The notes beneath the pieces were generated by a model. That model did no database searches and had not been told where the DNA came from. It saw nothing but the letters and a program-made list of their open reading frames with translations. A stretch of 64,000 nucleotides of DNA, from NCBI GenBank assembly GCA_937862815.1, contig CALMED010000018.1, positions 1 through 64,000 on the forward strand, given 5' to 3'. The translations under genes were made by a program, and so were the position numbers. The stretch's first letter is position 1. Each line of letters starts with the position of its first letter. Source of the stretch: an uncultured Chitinophagaceae bacterium. Lineage in GTDB: Bacteria > Bacteroidota > Bacteroidia > Chitinophagales > Chitinophagaceae. Below, in pieces: positions 1-9,900 of this stretch.

Positions 1-225
1 ACATTGAAAAAGAATAAGAATAAAATTCTGCACACCTGATGGGGTCCTTCGCTGACGCTCTCCCTCCCCGCACGTCATGCTGAGCCTGAGCGAAGCATCT
101 CCCGCTACGGAGAACAATTAACATTGAAAAAGAAATCAAAACAATCCTGCATACCTGATGGGGTCCTTCCAGCCCTTGCAGTGGCTCGGGGCAGGCAGGA
201 TGATGTTCAGTTTTAAAAATTTTTT
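1..225. repeat. Dispersed hairpin-type intergenic repeat, two degenerate copies
   Basis: No gene is visible here. The stretch holds pieces of the dispersed repeat whose arms read roughly GTCATCCTGAGC and GCGAAGGATC. Bases 70-135 recur exactly at 541-606 (66 bp). The words aacattgaaaaagaa and acctgatggggtccttc recur within the stretch, so it looks like local duplication of the repeat family that forms the array at 58.9-60.9 kb. Confidence 0.6.
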
Positions 226-300
226 TAACGTGTTGTGCTACTGAAATATTCAACTGATGCTATAGCTGTGTTTAGATTATCAATTACATTTTGTCTCTTC

Positions 301-366
301 GTTACTTTTTGCTTGCCCAAAAAGTAACCAAAAAGGGCCCCGCCATCGATTACAGCCCGATGGCGG
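301..366. repeat. Double hairpin element
   Basis: Two perfect inverted repeats lie side by side. Bases 301-328 have 11-bp arms (GTTACTTTTTG and CAAAAAGTAAC) around a 6-base loop. Bases 340-348 pair with 358-366 (CCGCCATCG and CGATGGCGG). Sequences like the first hairpin are, from memory, common between genes in Bacteroidota. Short reading frames across it are not convincing genes. Confidence 0.55.
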
Positions 367-540
367 AGGGGTCCCTGATTTAGCTGTATTACTACTGTAG
401 TGCCCAGCAGTAGGGCCCTGATATTGTTCATTAATAGCTAGTCTCAAATAATTCAAGGCTTTCAATAGCACAACACGATATTTTATATAAATTTTATCTC
501 ACCTGTCGTTCTTCGGAAAAAGCTTACGCTCTCCCTTCCC

Positions 541-606
541 GCACGTCATGCTGAGCCTGAGCGAAGCATCTCCCGCTACGGAGAACAATTAACATTGAAA
601 AAGAAA
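541..606. repeat. Second copy of the 66-bp direct repeat
   Basis: This is identical to bases 70-135. It is followed at about 627-660 by the partner arm (gagatccttcgctgacgctc, then aggatgacg), so together they form one imperfect palindromic unit of the dispersed family. Apart from this, 367-787 shows no gene. Confidence 0.6.
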
Positions 607-778
607 ACAATACAACCCTTCATACCTGATGAGATCCTTCGCTGACGCTCAGGATGACGTTTATTTTATAAATTTTATCTCACCTGTCGTTCTCTTAACC
701 CCCGGGGTCCCTGCAGGAGACCCCGGGGAGGGCGGTTCTTATTTTGAAGCTACGTTTCTCAACCCAAACGAAAACCCA

Positions 779-815
779 TTCAATCCTTCAGTCCTTCAAT
801 CCTTCAATCCTTAAC
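779..815. repeat. Short tandem repeat of TTCAATCCT / TTCAGTCCT
   Basis: About four 9-bp units overlap the 3' end of the adjacent glycosyltransferase gene. They encode its last residues (RIEGLKD) and supply its stop codon. The same 9-mer recurs in spacers near 21.86, 21.96, 22.17, 22.98, 24.52, 24.6, 24.7, 25.14 and 25.49 kb. Confidence 0.7.
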
Positions 816-1972
816 AAGCTCCTGTACTCCTCCTCCACCAGCTTCCACACCTGCTCCCGGCTGTAGAGCGACCGGATCCGCTCGCGGCTGGCAAGACCAT
901 ACCGTGTTTTGAGCAGCGGATTGTCCCGCAGCCGGCGCATTGCATCGGCGAGCGCGGGACTATTTTTTGGGGGCACCAGTAATCCATTTTCGCCGTGCGT
1001 CACAATTTCGTTGCAGCCGTTGATGTCCGACAGGATGAGGGCGCATTCCATGGCGCCGGCCTGCAGGGGTACGTTGGGCATTCCTTCGCGGTAACTGGGA
1101 AATACCAGCACATCTGCCGCGGCGAAGTACGGCCGCACATCCGGCTGAAAGCCCCAGCAGCGGATGGAAGGATGACTGTGCAGCCGTTCGCGGTCGGCAG
1201 CAGCAAGGGGATCCCGTTGCGGCTCTTCCTCCCCCAGCAGCCAGAGCTGGTCCTGCGGGTACTGCGGCAGCAGCTGCAGGAAGGCTTCCAGCAGTTCGTG
1301 GATGCCTTTCTCCCGCACCAGGCGGCCGGCAAAGATCCATACCCAGCCACCGTCTTTCAGCCCGGCTTCGGTGCGCAGCTGCTGCACCCGGGCGGGGTCC
1401 ACCGCTGCCCGGGAGAAATGGGTGCAGTCGATGCCGTTGGAGGAACCCTGTCCCAGCAACCTGAACTTGCCATTTGCAGCCACTCCTTCCTCCCGCAGGA
1501 AGTCCAGCAAACCACGTGAGTTGGGATATACCCGGTGGGCCATGGCGGCCGTGAGGCGTTCCATCTGTTTGAGCAGCAGGCGCACCGGTCCCCGGCTCTC
1601 CATCCAGGGAAGCCCGGCAATGGTGTGCAGACGCACCGGCACCCCGGCCAGCCGGGCGGCCAGCATGCCCAGCAGCCCGGCCTTGGGGGTATGCGTATGC
1701 ACAATATCGGGCTGCAGGTTTTTGAGGATGCGGGTGAGACGCAGCAGGGCCTGCAGGTCGCGGAGCGGATGGATGGTGCGCTCCATGGGCAGGGTGATCA
1801 TCTCGCAGCCTTCCTGTTCTTCCACGAGGGCGGCATCCGGACCGGGCGAGCTGATCATCACCACCTCAAACCCTCGCTCTTTCATGTACTGCATCTGTCC
1901 CCGTAATAACAGGCGCAGGGATACGGGTACGGTGGTGATGCGGACGAGCTTGGGTTTAACGGAATACATCAT
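788..1972 (-). CDS. Glycosyltransferase family 4 (GT-B fold)
   Basis: A 394-residue protein of usual GT4 length. The N-terminal acceptor half carries the phrase PDIVHTHTPKAGLLGMLAAR near residues 90-110. The C-terminal half binds the nucleotide sugar, with the IFAGRLVREKGIHELLEAF motif near 215-235 and the E-x7-E-like region FPSYREGMPNVPLQAGAMEC near 305. The family transfers a sugar from an activated donor to a growing glycan at the inner face of the membrane; donor and acceptor cannot be read from sequence. The start is the first of two adjacent ATGs. The last codons lie inside a 9-bp repeat, so the C terminus may have been altered by repeat expansion. It lies apart from the main glycan locus but in the same orientation. 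Confidence 0.9.
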   Translation of the reverse strand: MMYSVKPKLVRITTVPVSLRLLLRGQMQYMKERGFEVVMISSPGPDAALVEEQEGCEMITLPMERTIHPLRDLQALLRLTRILKNLQPDIVHTHTPKAGLLGMLAARLAGVPVRLHTIAGLPWMESRGPVRLLLKQMERLTAAMAHRVYPNSRGLLDFLREEGVAANGKFRLLGQGSSNGIDCTHFSRAAVDPARVQQLRTEAGLKDGGWVWIFAGRLVREKGIHELLEAFLQLLPQYPQDQLWLLGEEEPQRDPLAAADRERLHSHPSIRCWGFQPDVRPYFAAADVLVFPSYREGMPNVPLQAGAMECALILSDINGCNEIVTHGENGLLVPPKNSPALADAMRRLRDNPLLKTRYGLASRERIRSLYSREQVWKLVEEEYRSLLRIEGLKD

Positions 1973-1975
1973 GAA

Positions 1976-2166
1976 AGCAATGAATGAATGAATGAGTGAG
2001 TGAGTGAATGAATGCGTTCACCTGAAGTTTTCCTTTCCTCTTTGTGCATCCTTGGTGCCTTGGTGTCTTTGGGGCGAAATCAATGAGTGAATGAATGAAT
2101 ATATGGTTCGCCTGTAGCTGTTCATTCCAGCTTAGTGACCTCTTTGCGCCTTGGCGTCTTTGCGGT
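1976..2166. repeat. Tetranucleotide GAAT/GAGT tract and CTTTGCG-type spacer repeat
   Basis: Bases 1979-2015 are a run of gaatg/gagtg tetranucleotides, repeated more briefly near 2085-2100. Bases about 2130-2166 (cctctttgcgccttggcgtc, then tttgcggtt) are the inverse of a spacer repeat found near 24.54 and 24.72 kb. No gene is seen. Confidence 0.55.
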
Positions 2167-3147
2167 TCAAAAATCAGCCAGCACCAACTTCTGTTTCGTT
2201 TCCAGCATTGTCAGACTCTCAAAACCGTACTTTTTCTTCAACCGCTTGTAATGTATCAGGATATTCTTTAACTCTTCCATGCATTCCTCCGGGTGCCAGC
2301 CGAAGTTGTGCGGGTGCCACCAGAGATGGTAATAGCCTCCTGTGCGGGCGGCGTAGCTCATCTCGTTTAAAATCCGTTGCAGCTTCAACCGGTTCAGCAC
2401 GGCACTCTTCTCCGTCCAGGCACGGTACAAGCGGCTGGCCGGTAACTGCAGCGGTGTTTGGGAGCGGTTAATCGCATGCAGCGGCACCACTTTCGGACCC
2501 AGCAGGTTACTGTAAGCATCGCCGGTGCGGAAGATTTTTTTGGCCAGCGATTCGGGGCGGTTGGCATCCCAGTACCAGCAGGCGGGATTGGAACGCACGG
2601 TTTCAATGCCCATTTCCGCACAGACCGATAAATAATTCGCGTTGAACTGGTTGCGGGGGAAGACCAGCGAGCGGAGCTGGTGTCCCCGTTCCGCCGCCAC
2701 CTGCTTCGCCAGGAGGAGGTCGTTGCGGAACTGCGCCACGGTCTGGCCGGCTTCCTGGCAATAATAATGGCTGTAGGTATGGGTACTGATCTCAAATCCC
2801 TCCACTCCTTCCAGCAGGGCAATGAGGTCGGGCGCAAAATGATAGGGATCCGCGGGTTCCATCAGACCGTTTCCCTTCACCCATTCGTAGGAGGAAAATT
2901 TTTTCTGCTCATAGGCCGGGTACTGTTCCGGCTGCAGCGCCCGCCATCCGGCCGCATCGCGGTGGTACAACATGCCCACGATGGCCCAGGTGACGTGCAC
3001 CTCATAGTCTTTGAATAACTGCACCATCCGGGGAAATACGCTGCGGGTGTTCTCGAAATAGCGCTTGTTTACGCCATCGAGTACTACCTTATCGAAACGC
3101 CCCCAGTGGAGTTCGAAGTCGAGGGAAATGTTGAGGATGCCGGGCAA
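2167..3147 (-). CDS. Polysaccharide deacetylase (NodB-homology, carbohydrate esterase 4-like)
   Basis: A 326-residue protein. NodB-type enzymes remove N- or O-acetyl groups from glycans using a metal held by an Asp and two His residues. The metal motif appears as SLDFELHWG near residues 8-16, which replaces the usual TFDDG, and as STHTYSHYY (H-x3-H) near 120. A conserved C-terminal segment YYHLWWHPHNFGWH follows near 275. The long-insert form with DFE rather than DDG is typical of deacetylases in Bacteroidota polysaccharide loci. The only plausible start is a TTG at 3147, because a stop lies five codons upstream and no ATG is available. It could modify the glycan built by the neighbouring locus, which is an inference from proximity. 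Confidence 0.85.
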   Translation of the reverse strand: MPGILNISLDFELHWGRFDKVVLDGVNKRYFENTRSVFPRMVQLFKDYEVHVTWAIVGMLYHRDAAGWRALQPEQYPAYEQKKFSSYEWVKGNGLMEPADPYHFAPDLIALLEGVEGFEISTHTYSHYYCQEAGQTVAQFRNDLLLAKQVAAERGHQLRSLVFPRNQFNANYLSVCAEMGIETVRSNPACWYWDANRPESLAKKIFRTGDAYSNLLGPKVVPLHAINRSQTPLQLPASRLYRAWTEKSAVLNRLKLQRILNEMSYAARTGGYYHLWWHPHNFGWHPEECMEELKNILIHYKRLKKKYGFESLTMLETKQKLVLADF

Positions 3148-3667
3148 GGGTTCCGATTGTTAAAAGTTACGGGTTATGAGTTAAGTGTTACGGGTCCGGG
3201 GCGGAGAGCACTACAGGAGTGTCGGAGGTTTAGGGGTTAAGGGGTAGCAATTCACCCCCTTTTGGGATTCTTCCCAGACCATGCAATGAGCAGTGCATAT
3301 AAGCGTTTCGTTCTGTGGACTCCGAACACCACCCGGAGATTTCGCCCGAAGGGTCTTTTGCTGCGGAGTAGAGGCTGTTTCTGAAAATAAATTTTTTGAC
3401 CCCGCTTACCTTATGGGATCCTTCGCTGCGCTCAGGATGACGTTCCTTTTTTAATTTTCAATCGCCTTATGTATGCAGACCGAAGTCCGGCCAAAGGATC
3501 TTTTTCTGCGGAGCTGTCATTTATTTTATCCCCTTCTGTACACCCGCCGCCAGGGTTTGCAACCGCTAACTGGGCATGAAGCAACCCCGACTCCTTTTCA
3601 ACCTATCAACCTATCAACTCCTTCCAATCCCCAATCCCTAATTCCTAATCCCTAATTCCCCTTCAAC
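3148..3667. other. Spacer with repeat fragments
   Basis: No gene is seen in this 520-base spacer. Bases about 3411-3445 contain one arm of the dispersed repeat (gggatccttcgctgcgctca, then ggatgacgttcc), with weaker fragments near 3345-3365 and 3490-3520. The stretch 3590-3660 is low-complexity sequence rich in cctaattcc and caacctatc. Confidence 0.5.
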
Positions 3668-3901
3668 CTACCTACCCTTCCTGTACTCCCGCGCCTTCTT
3701 CACCCCATACCCCACTCCTGCTGCCAGGAGAAAGCCGAGGCCGCCGTCGATGGGCACCAGGTCGGGATCGCCTTCGGGATCACCGCCGGGGCCCTGGGCG
3801 AAAATGTCGGGCACCAGCAGACACAGGGCCACAAAGCCCAACACGGCTCTGTAAACAAGGGGCCGGAGGGTCTGGCGGAATTGGAGGGTGGTTGTTTTCA
3901 T
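3668..3901 (-). CDS. Small exported protein with PID-CTERM-like C-terminal sorting signal
   Basis: A 77-residue protein read from the ATG at 3901; a TTG five codons upstream would overlap the promoter box. It has an N-terminal hydrophobic signal segment (AVLGFVALCLLVPDIFAQ, about residues 19-36). A short Gly/Asp/Pro-rich linker follows, then LVPIDGG with a second hydrophobic stretch (LGFLLAAGVGYGV, about 54-66) and a basic tail ending KKAREYRKGR. The arrangement of short motif, transmembrane helix and basic tail is that of C-terminal processing signals such as PEP-CTERM. The P-I/L-DGG version is known in Bacteroidota as PID-CTERM; I recall the family name but cannot search. No exosortase-like gene is visible in the window. 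Its mature function is unknown. Confidence 0.75.
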   Translation of the reverse strand: MKTTTLQFRQTLRPLVYRAVLGFVALCLLVPDIFAQGPGGDPEGDPDLVPIDGGLGFLLAAGVGYGVKKAREYRKGR

Positions 3902-3913
3902 GTTCAAACGGTG

Positions 3914-3921
3914 CAAAGGTA
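3914..3921 (-). promoter_or_regulatory. Bacteroidota -7 promoter box TACCTTTG
   Basis: On the minus strand the box TACCTTTG matches the Bacteroidota consensus TAnnTTTG exactly and lies 12 bases before the ATG at 3901. This would give a very short leader. A clear -33 TTTG at the usual spacing is not evident. Confidence 0.6.
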
Positions 3922-3953
3922 CGTTGCTTTGCCGGAAGGCAGGTTAAATTATT

Positions 3954-3990
3954 AACAAGGCCTCCCGTAATCAATACGGGAGGCCTTGTT
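3954..3990 (-). terminator. Perfect 16-bp hairpin terminator abutting a stop codon
   Basis: Bases 3954-3969 and 3975-3990 form a perfect 16-bp stem around a 5-base loop. On the minus strand the stem starts immediately after the TAA (3991-3993) of the giant gene and is followed by the T-rich run ttaataattt. It should end the giant-gene transcript before the promoter of the small PID-CTERM-like gene. Confidence 0.85.
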
Positions 3991-6900
3991 TTATTGCAGG
4001 GTCAGCTTGATGGTCTGTTTCACACCTTCCCCGTTGCTGATGGTGAGGAAATACAACCCTGCCCGGAGTGTGGCATCGCCCAGTTCGAGGGTCTGCGTGG
4101 TGCTGCCACCGGTGTGTACCAGTCGCCGCGCCATCACCTGCAGACCGGCCGCATTGGTCAGCTGCAGGTTGTAGGAACCGGCCGGCTGGTCGTTCAGTTC
4201 CAGCGTTACGGTCCGTGTGGCCACCAGCGTGGGATATACGCGGATGCCTTTCACGTCCATGCCCAGGCTCACCCGTACGATGGCGCTGTAGCGGAACTGG
4301 CCGTTCTGGTCCACCGCTTTGATGCGGTAGAAATTGGCACCACGCACCGGATTGGCATCGAACCATTGATAAGCGGCGCCCGACACCGAGCCCACCGGCG
4401 CCTGAATGGCCACCCGGCTGAAGCTGCGTCCATCGGCACTGCGTTCCACTTCGTATTGGGCCAGGTTGTCTTCGCTGCCCACTTCCCAGTCCACCTGCAC
4501 GCCCGCGTTCTTCGGGTAGGCCCGCACACGGGTGAACTGTACCGGCAGGGCTGCACCTGGGGTAAACACCACGCGGAAGCGGTCGAGCGCCCGGCTGGCG
4601 GCGGTACTGGTGACGCTGAAGGGATAGACCAACTCGGTGCCATTAAGGGGCACGATGGTCTCCGTGCCGGTGAACTTGTCCTGCAGCACGGCCGTGAGGT
4701 TGAGGGCGGTCATGTCGGACGCCTTAAACGTTAGTGCGTAGCCCCGGTTGGTGGTGAAGTAGAACGGCACGAAGATCGTGTCGTTCACCGTAGGTACGGG
4801 ACGGCTTTCGATGCTGAGGTAGTTGTTGTTGCGGACGAGGCTCAGGTTTTCCTCGAACTGGTTGTTCTTGTAGATGTCATAGATATCTATACCCGGCTGG
4901 TACAGGGAGCCAAAACGGGCCACCACCCCATCCATCAGCAGGTCCAGCGAGCTGCCGGTGGCGCGGAACATGTTGATGTTGAGTTTCGCCGGCGGTGTGC
5001 TGGTGGTGCGGAAAGGCAGCAGATTGCCGGCCGATCCGAACTTATGTGCCTCGCGGATCTCAATATCGCCTCCCGCATCACGTCGTTCCACCACAATAGC
5101 CTGACCGGAGTTGATCATCAGATAATCCGCTACAGACGTGCCTTCGGGCAACGGGGGTGAAACGGTATAACTGGGACTGGCGGCATCTTCGTCATCCGGC
5201 GCAATGGAGCGGTAACCACCCACCCCGCCGAAGCTGGTGGTGAGGTTGGCATCCCACACCCAATAGTGCCGTTTGATCTTTGTTTTGTTGCCCGATGCAT
5301 TGTTGAAATCATACAACTGCTCAAACTGGATGGGCGAGGCATAGGGGTTGCCCACCACCACGAAGTTCTGGTTGATGCTGACCGTTTGGTCGCTCCATTT
5401 GAGGAAACCGCGGGGCCGCATGGTGGTCAGGCTGCTACCGTTTTCCAGCTGATTCCGGTCGCCGCGGATGAACATCAGGTAACCGCCATGTGCCGGTGGT
5501 GCCAGGATGTTGGGTGTGCTGGTGGCGCTGGCCCAGGGATTGCCCTGGGCACTGTTATAGAAACGGATAGAAGACAAACCACCTGTTACAACGTGATCAA
5601 AACCTGCATCAATTGCATTGCTGCATGAACTCATGCTGTGCCCGGTTATGAGCGTGCCGCTACCTGTCAGCTGCAGCGGGCTTCCAAAGCAGGCCGGATC
5701 GGGGTAGCTGCCGTCGGCCTGGCGGGTCCAGGCCTGGCGGATGGTTTCGCCGGTAACGGGTATGCTCATCAATCGCCACTTGCGCTGCGAGGGAATGTAG
5801 CGTTCCACCACGGCGCGACCGGCCAGTTTCCAGTTGTTTACGTTGGCAATACGGGCGGTGCCCAGGGCATCCGACACCACGGTGAAGATCACCGAACCAT
5901 CGGCCCCGTCAAAGTCAATCGTACCAACCCCGTCTGTAAAGGTCATGGCGCCGGTAAAGGCCCCGTTGCTGGTGAAGGTCTTGGTGAAGTCGCCCGCACC
6001 CGACATGGCAATATTGCGGTAGTTGGGCAGACCGGCCAGCGACTGGTTGCGGCTGCCGCTGAAGCGGATGTCGTCACCCGGCGTTACGGTGCCGCCGCTC
6101 ACGGTGAAGTCGCCCCGCACGGCCAGGTTGTTGGCCAGCGCTTTGGTGGCCGCATTGGTGAGCGTGAGGTTGCCGTATTCGGCGAAGATCACATCCTGGG
6201 CGCCGGAGATCTTGTTATAGATCACGGTGCCGGTTTCCGAAGATTCCAGTTCACCCTGCGGGCTTTTCGTTACGAGGTCGTTCAATATCAGCACGGCACC
6301 GCCCACATCCAGTACGCCGTTCTCGAGTGCCAGCGACTGGCTGATGGTGAGGTTGTCGCTCAGCTGCACACTGTTACCAGTCTTATCCACCACGGCCAGG
6401 GTGAAGGTCTCACCGCCGGTGCGGTTGATGGACTGCACATTGCCGCCAATGAAGCGGATGGGCCGGCCGTTCTGGGTAAAGGTGCTGCCCGTTTCGGGGC
6501 GGGTCCAGTTACCAGCCAGGTTCAGTACCCCGGCGGCATCGGTGGACAAGGTGAGTGTGCCGTTCACCGTGAGGTTGCCGTTTACCGTAAGGGGTTCATT
6601 CATCGCGCTCATGGTTGCTACGGAACCGGTTTCAATGGTAAGGTTACCTGCGGTAGCGAGCGGACGGATACCCGACGATACCGACCCATTACCCAGGTTC
6701 ACCGGCGTGGTGGTACCTGTGATGATCACGTTATTCGGGTAGCCCGGCGTGGTGCCCAGGGTACCACTGGCCGCTGTCCATTCGTAGTTGCGGTTGAAGC
6801 CGTTGGTACCGTTGTTGTAAATCAATGTCGAATTCACACCATAAACCGGCGGATCGGTATTCAGGTCATTCCCGGCCACAAACCCGTTCTGGTTAATCTG

Positions 6901-9900
6901 GAAGATGCTGTTGATGGTGGTATTGGTAAACACCACGCCCACGCTGGTTTGCACATTCACATTGTCATCAAACAGCAGGCGATCGCTGCCCGTAGCCGGC
7001 ACCACGTTCAGGTTTTGCGTACCGGCGGTTGCTGAACCAATAATGTTGATACTGCTGCCCACCGGGCCTGTAATACGGCGGGTGCCATTGGCCACCCGTA
7101 TATTGGTGGAGTTGGCAACCGTACCGCTGAGGGTAAGGGTACGGCCGTTCAGGTCGAGTTCGCCGTTATTGAGTTGCAATTGCTGCAGGTTGGCATTGTT
7201 GGTGGTGCTGTTAATCTGCAGGTTGGTAGCGGGAGCGTTGCTCACCAATACCTTACCGTTAGTGGCCGTATTATTGATGTTCAGGAAATCGAAGAATACG
7301 GTTCCGCCACCGTTTTTGGTGATGGTTTGCGTGGCATTGGTGGCGCTGTTGAACTGCACGGAACGTCCGTTATTGGTTTGTGTGCCGGAGGTTCCTACCG
7401 TCCAGTTACCACCCACATTCATATCGCCGCCTGCCGCGCCCGACAAAGTGAGTGTACCGTCAATCAGCACATTGCCGCGTACGGTTACAGGTACTGTCAT
7501 ATTGCCGCCCGCAGTCATGGAGAAGGTACTGCCGCCCTCAATGGTAAGATTACCGTGCAGGGCGCGGGGCGTACCAGTGCCGCTGTTGGCGCCCAGGGCC
7601 AGTGTGGTGTTGTTGGCCAGCACCACGTTGTTGGGATAGCCGGCTGTGGTACCAATGGTGCCAACGCCATTGGCATTCCATTCCACACTGCGGTTGTAGC
7701 TGCCGCCGGTATTGTACACCAGCGTGGAGGCACTGCCATAACGGGGGGCGTTGGTATTCGCAAAGCCATTTGCGTTTATCTGCAGGGTGCCGTTGATGGT
7801 GGATAAATTACTGCCGAAGTTTACGCCCCCGTTGATGGTCACGTTGTTGAAGGTGGTACTGCCACCGGCAATGGTGCCGCTGCCGTTGAAGACTACGGTG
7901 CCGTCGCCCGCATTAAACGTACCGTTGTTGGTAAAGGTACCGCCGCTCGTAAAGGTGAGTACATAGCCGGCCGACATGGTAAGCGTGGCGCCGTTGTCAA
8001 TGGTCAGGTTGGTGATTGCCGCATTGGGACCCGACACGCCGATGTTGGGACTGAACGGTGTTCCGGCCTGGATGGTGATGGAAGCCGCGCTTGCCGGTAC
8101 GGTACCGCAACTCCAGTTGGAACCCACGTTCCAGTCGGAACTGGTGATGCCTACCCAGATGTTATCGGCATTGTAGGTCAGCACCACATCATCAAAGCTG
8201 GCATCACAGGGCGCGTTGGTGATGGTCCAGCGCAGGGTGGCCGTGGTTCCGATGGTTAAAGTAACGGTCGTGGTGGGCGATGCCGGGTCGGTGATGGTGG
8301 CGCTGCCTGCAAACACACTCCACTGGCCGGTGCCCACGCTGGGGGTATTGGCGGCCATGGTGAAGGTGCCGTTGTCGCATTTCGACTGATCGGGACCGGC
8401 AGCAGCCGTGGTGGGACTCAGCACCACGTTGATCTCCACGTCATCGGTGGAAGCCGTACAACCCGGTGTGCTGAGGGTCCAGCGCAGGATGTACAGGCCG
8501 GCGCCTCCGGCCGGCGTAAACGTGGCGGTATTGCTGTTTACATTATTGAACTGCGAAGCCAGGGTGCTGGGACCGCTTACCACGCTCCAGGTACCCGTTA
8601 CACCGCTGCCCGGCGCGTTGGCTGCCAGGGTGACGAAGCCCGAGGAGCAACCGCCCTGGTCGGGACCGGCATCGGCCGAGTTGGGCGGGTTGGAGTTGGT
8701 GAGGACAACTTCATCGAAGCTGGGCGGACAGGTTCCGCTGGTGATGGTCCAGCGCAGGGTGGCGCTGGTGCCGGCGGGTACCCCCGTAACGGTTGTATTG
8801 AAGGCGTTGGGATTAGTGATGGTGGCTGTACCTGCTTCCAGGGTCCACACACCGGTGCCGGCCGTTGGATTGTTGCCGGCCAGGGTAAAGGTACCGTTCT
8901 GGCACTGGGCCTGGTCGGGGCCCGCATCGGCCACATCGGGCGGAACGGAGTTGGTGAGCACCACCAGGTCGCTGCTTTCGGGGCAGATACCGTTGGTGAT
9001 GGTCCACTGCAGCGTGGCGCTGGTGCCTACCGGCACACCGTTAACCTCTGAAGTGGGCGAGCCCGGGGTTACGATGGTGGCGGTGCCGCTGATGAGGGTC
9101 CACACGCCGGTACCCACGGTGGGTGTATTGCCGGCCAGCGTAAAGGTGCCGTCGTTACACTGTTCCTGGTCGGGGCCCGCATTGGCAGTGGTGGGCGGCG
9201 CCACGTTGGTAAGTTCCACTTCGTCAAAGCTGTCAGAGCAGGTTCCGTTGGAGATGGTCCAGCGGAGAACGGTTTTGGATCCGGCTGTTACACCGGTGAC
9301 CGTGGTGTTGAACAGCGAAGCGTTGGTGATGCTGCCCGGACCGGTGATGATGGACCATACACCGGTGCCCACGGCAGGATTGTTGCCCGCCAGGGTGAAA
9401 GTACTGGTGTTACAGAGTTCCTGGTCGGGTCCGGCATTGGCCGTTGTGGGCAGGGCGTCAAAGGTGATCACCACATCGCTGATGGAAGCCGTACAGGGGG
9501 CATTGGTGATGGTCCAGCGCAGCGTGTATACACCGGGACCACCCGCTGGGGTAAAGGTGGCATTGTTCACGCCGGTGTTGGGGCTGAACTGGGCGAGGTC
9601 GGAACTGGGTCCGCTCACAATGCTCCAGGTCCCGATGCCCACGGAAGGGTTATTAGCCGCCAGGGTTACGCTGCCGGCGCTGATACAAACCGTCTGGTTG
9701 GAACCGGCATTGGACGTGGTGGGCGCTGCGTTGATGGCTACGGTGGTACCGTTGGCGTTGGAACAGCCCGCGGCATCCGAAACCGTCAGTGTATAGGAGC
9801 CTGCATGGGCCAGCACCACATTGGCACGGGTGGGGTTCTGCAGGGCGGAACTGAAGGAAGAAGGACCGGTCCACGCATAACTGAGCGTGCCGATGCCGCC

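Noticed and set aside
280..471. Small minus-strand frames over the 301-366 hairpins
   Set aside because: They cross perfect hairpins that are common spacer repeats, with no recognisable protein features.
5638..7035. Long plus-strand open frames opposite the giant gene (also 8408-9796, 9805-11199, 12475-14211)
   Set aside because: They are antisense shadows of a GC-rich repetitive gene. The translations are low-complexity Gly/Val/Thr repeats with no family features, and the minus-strand frame is clearly coding.
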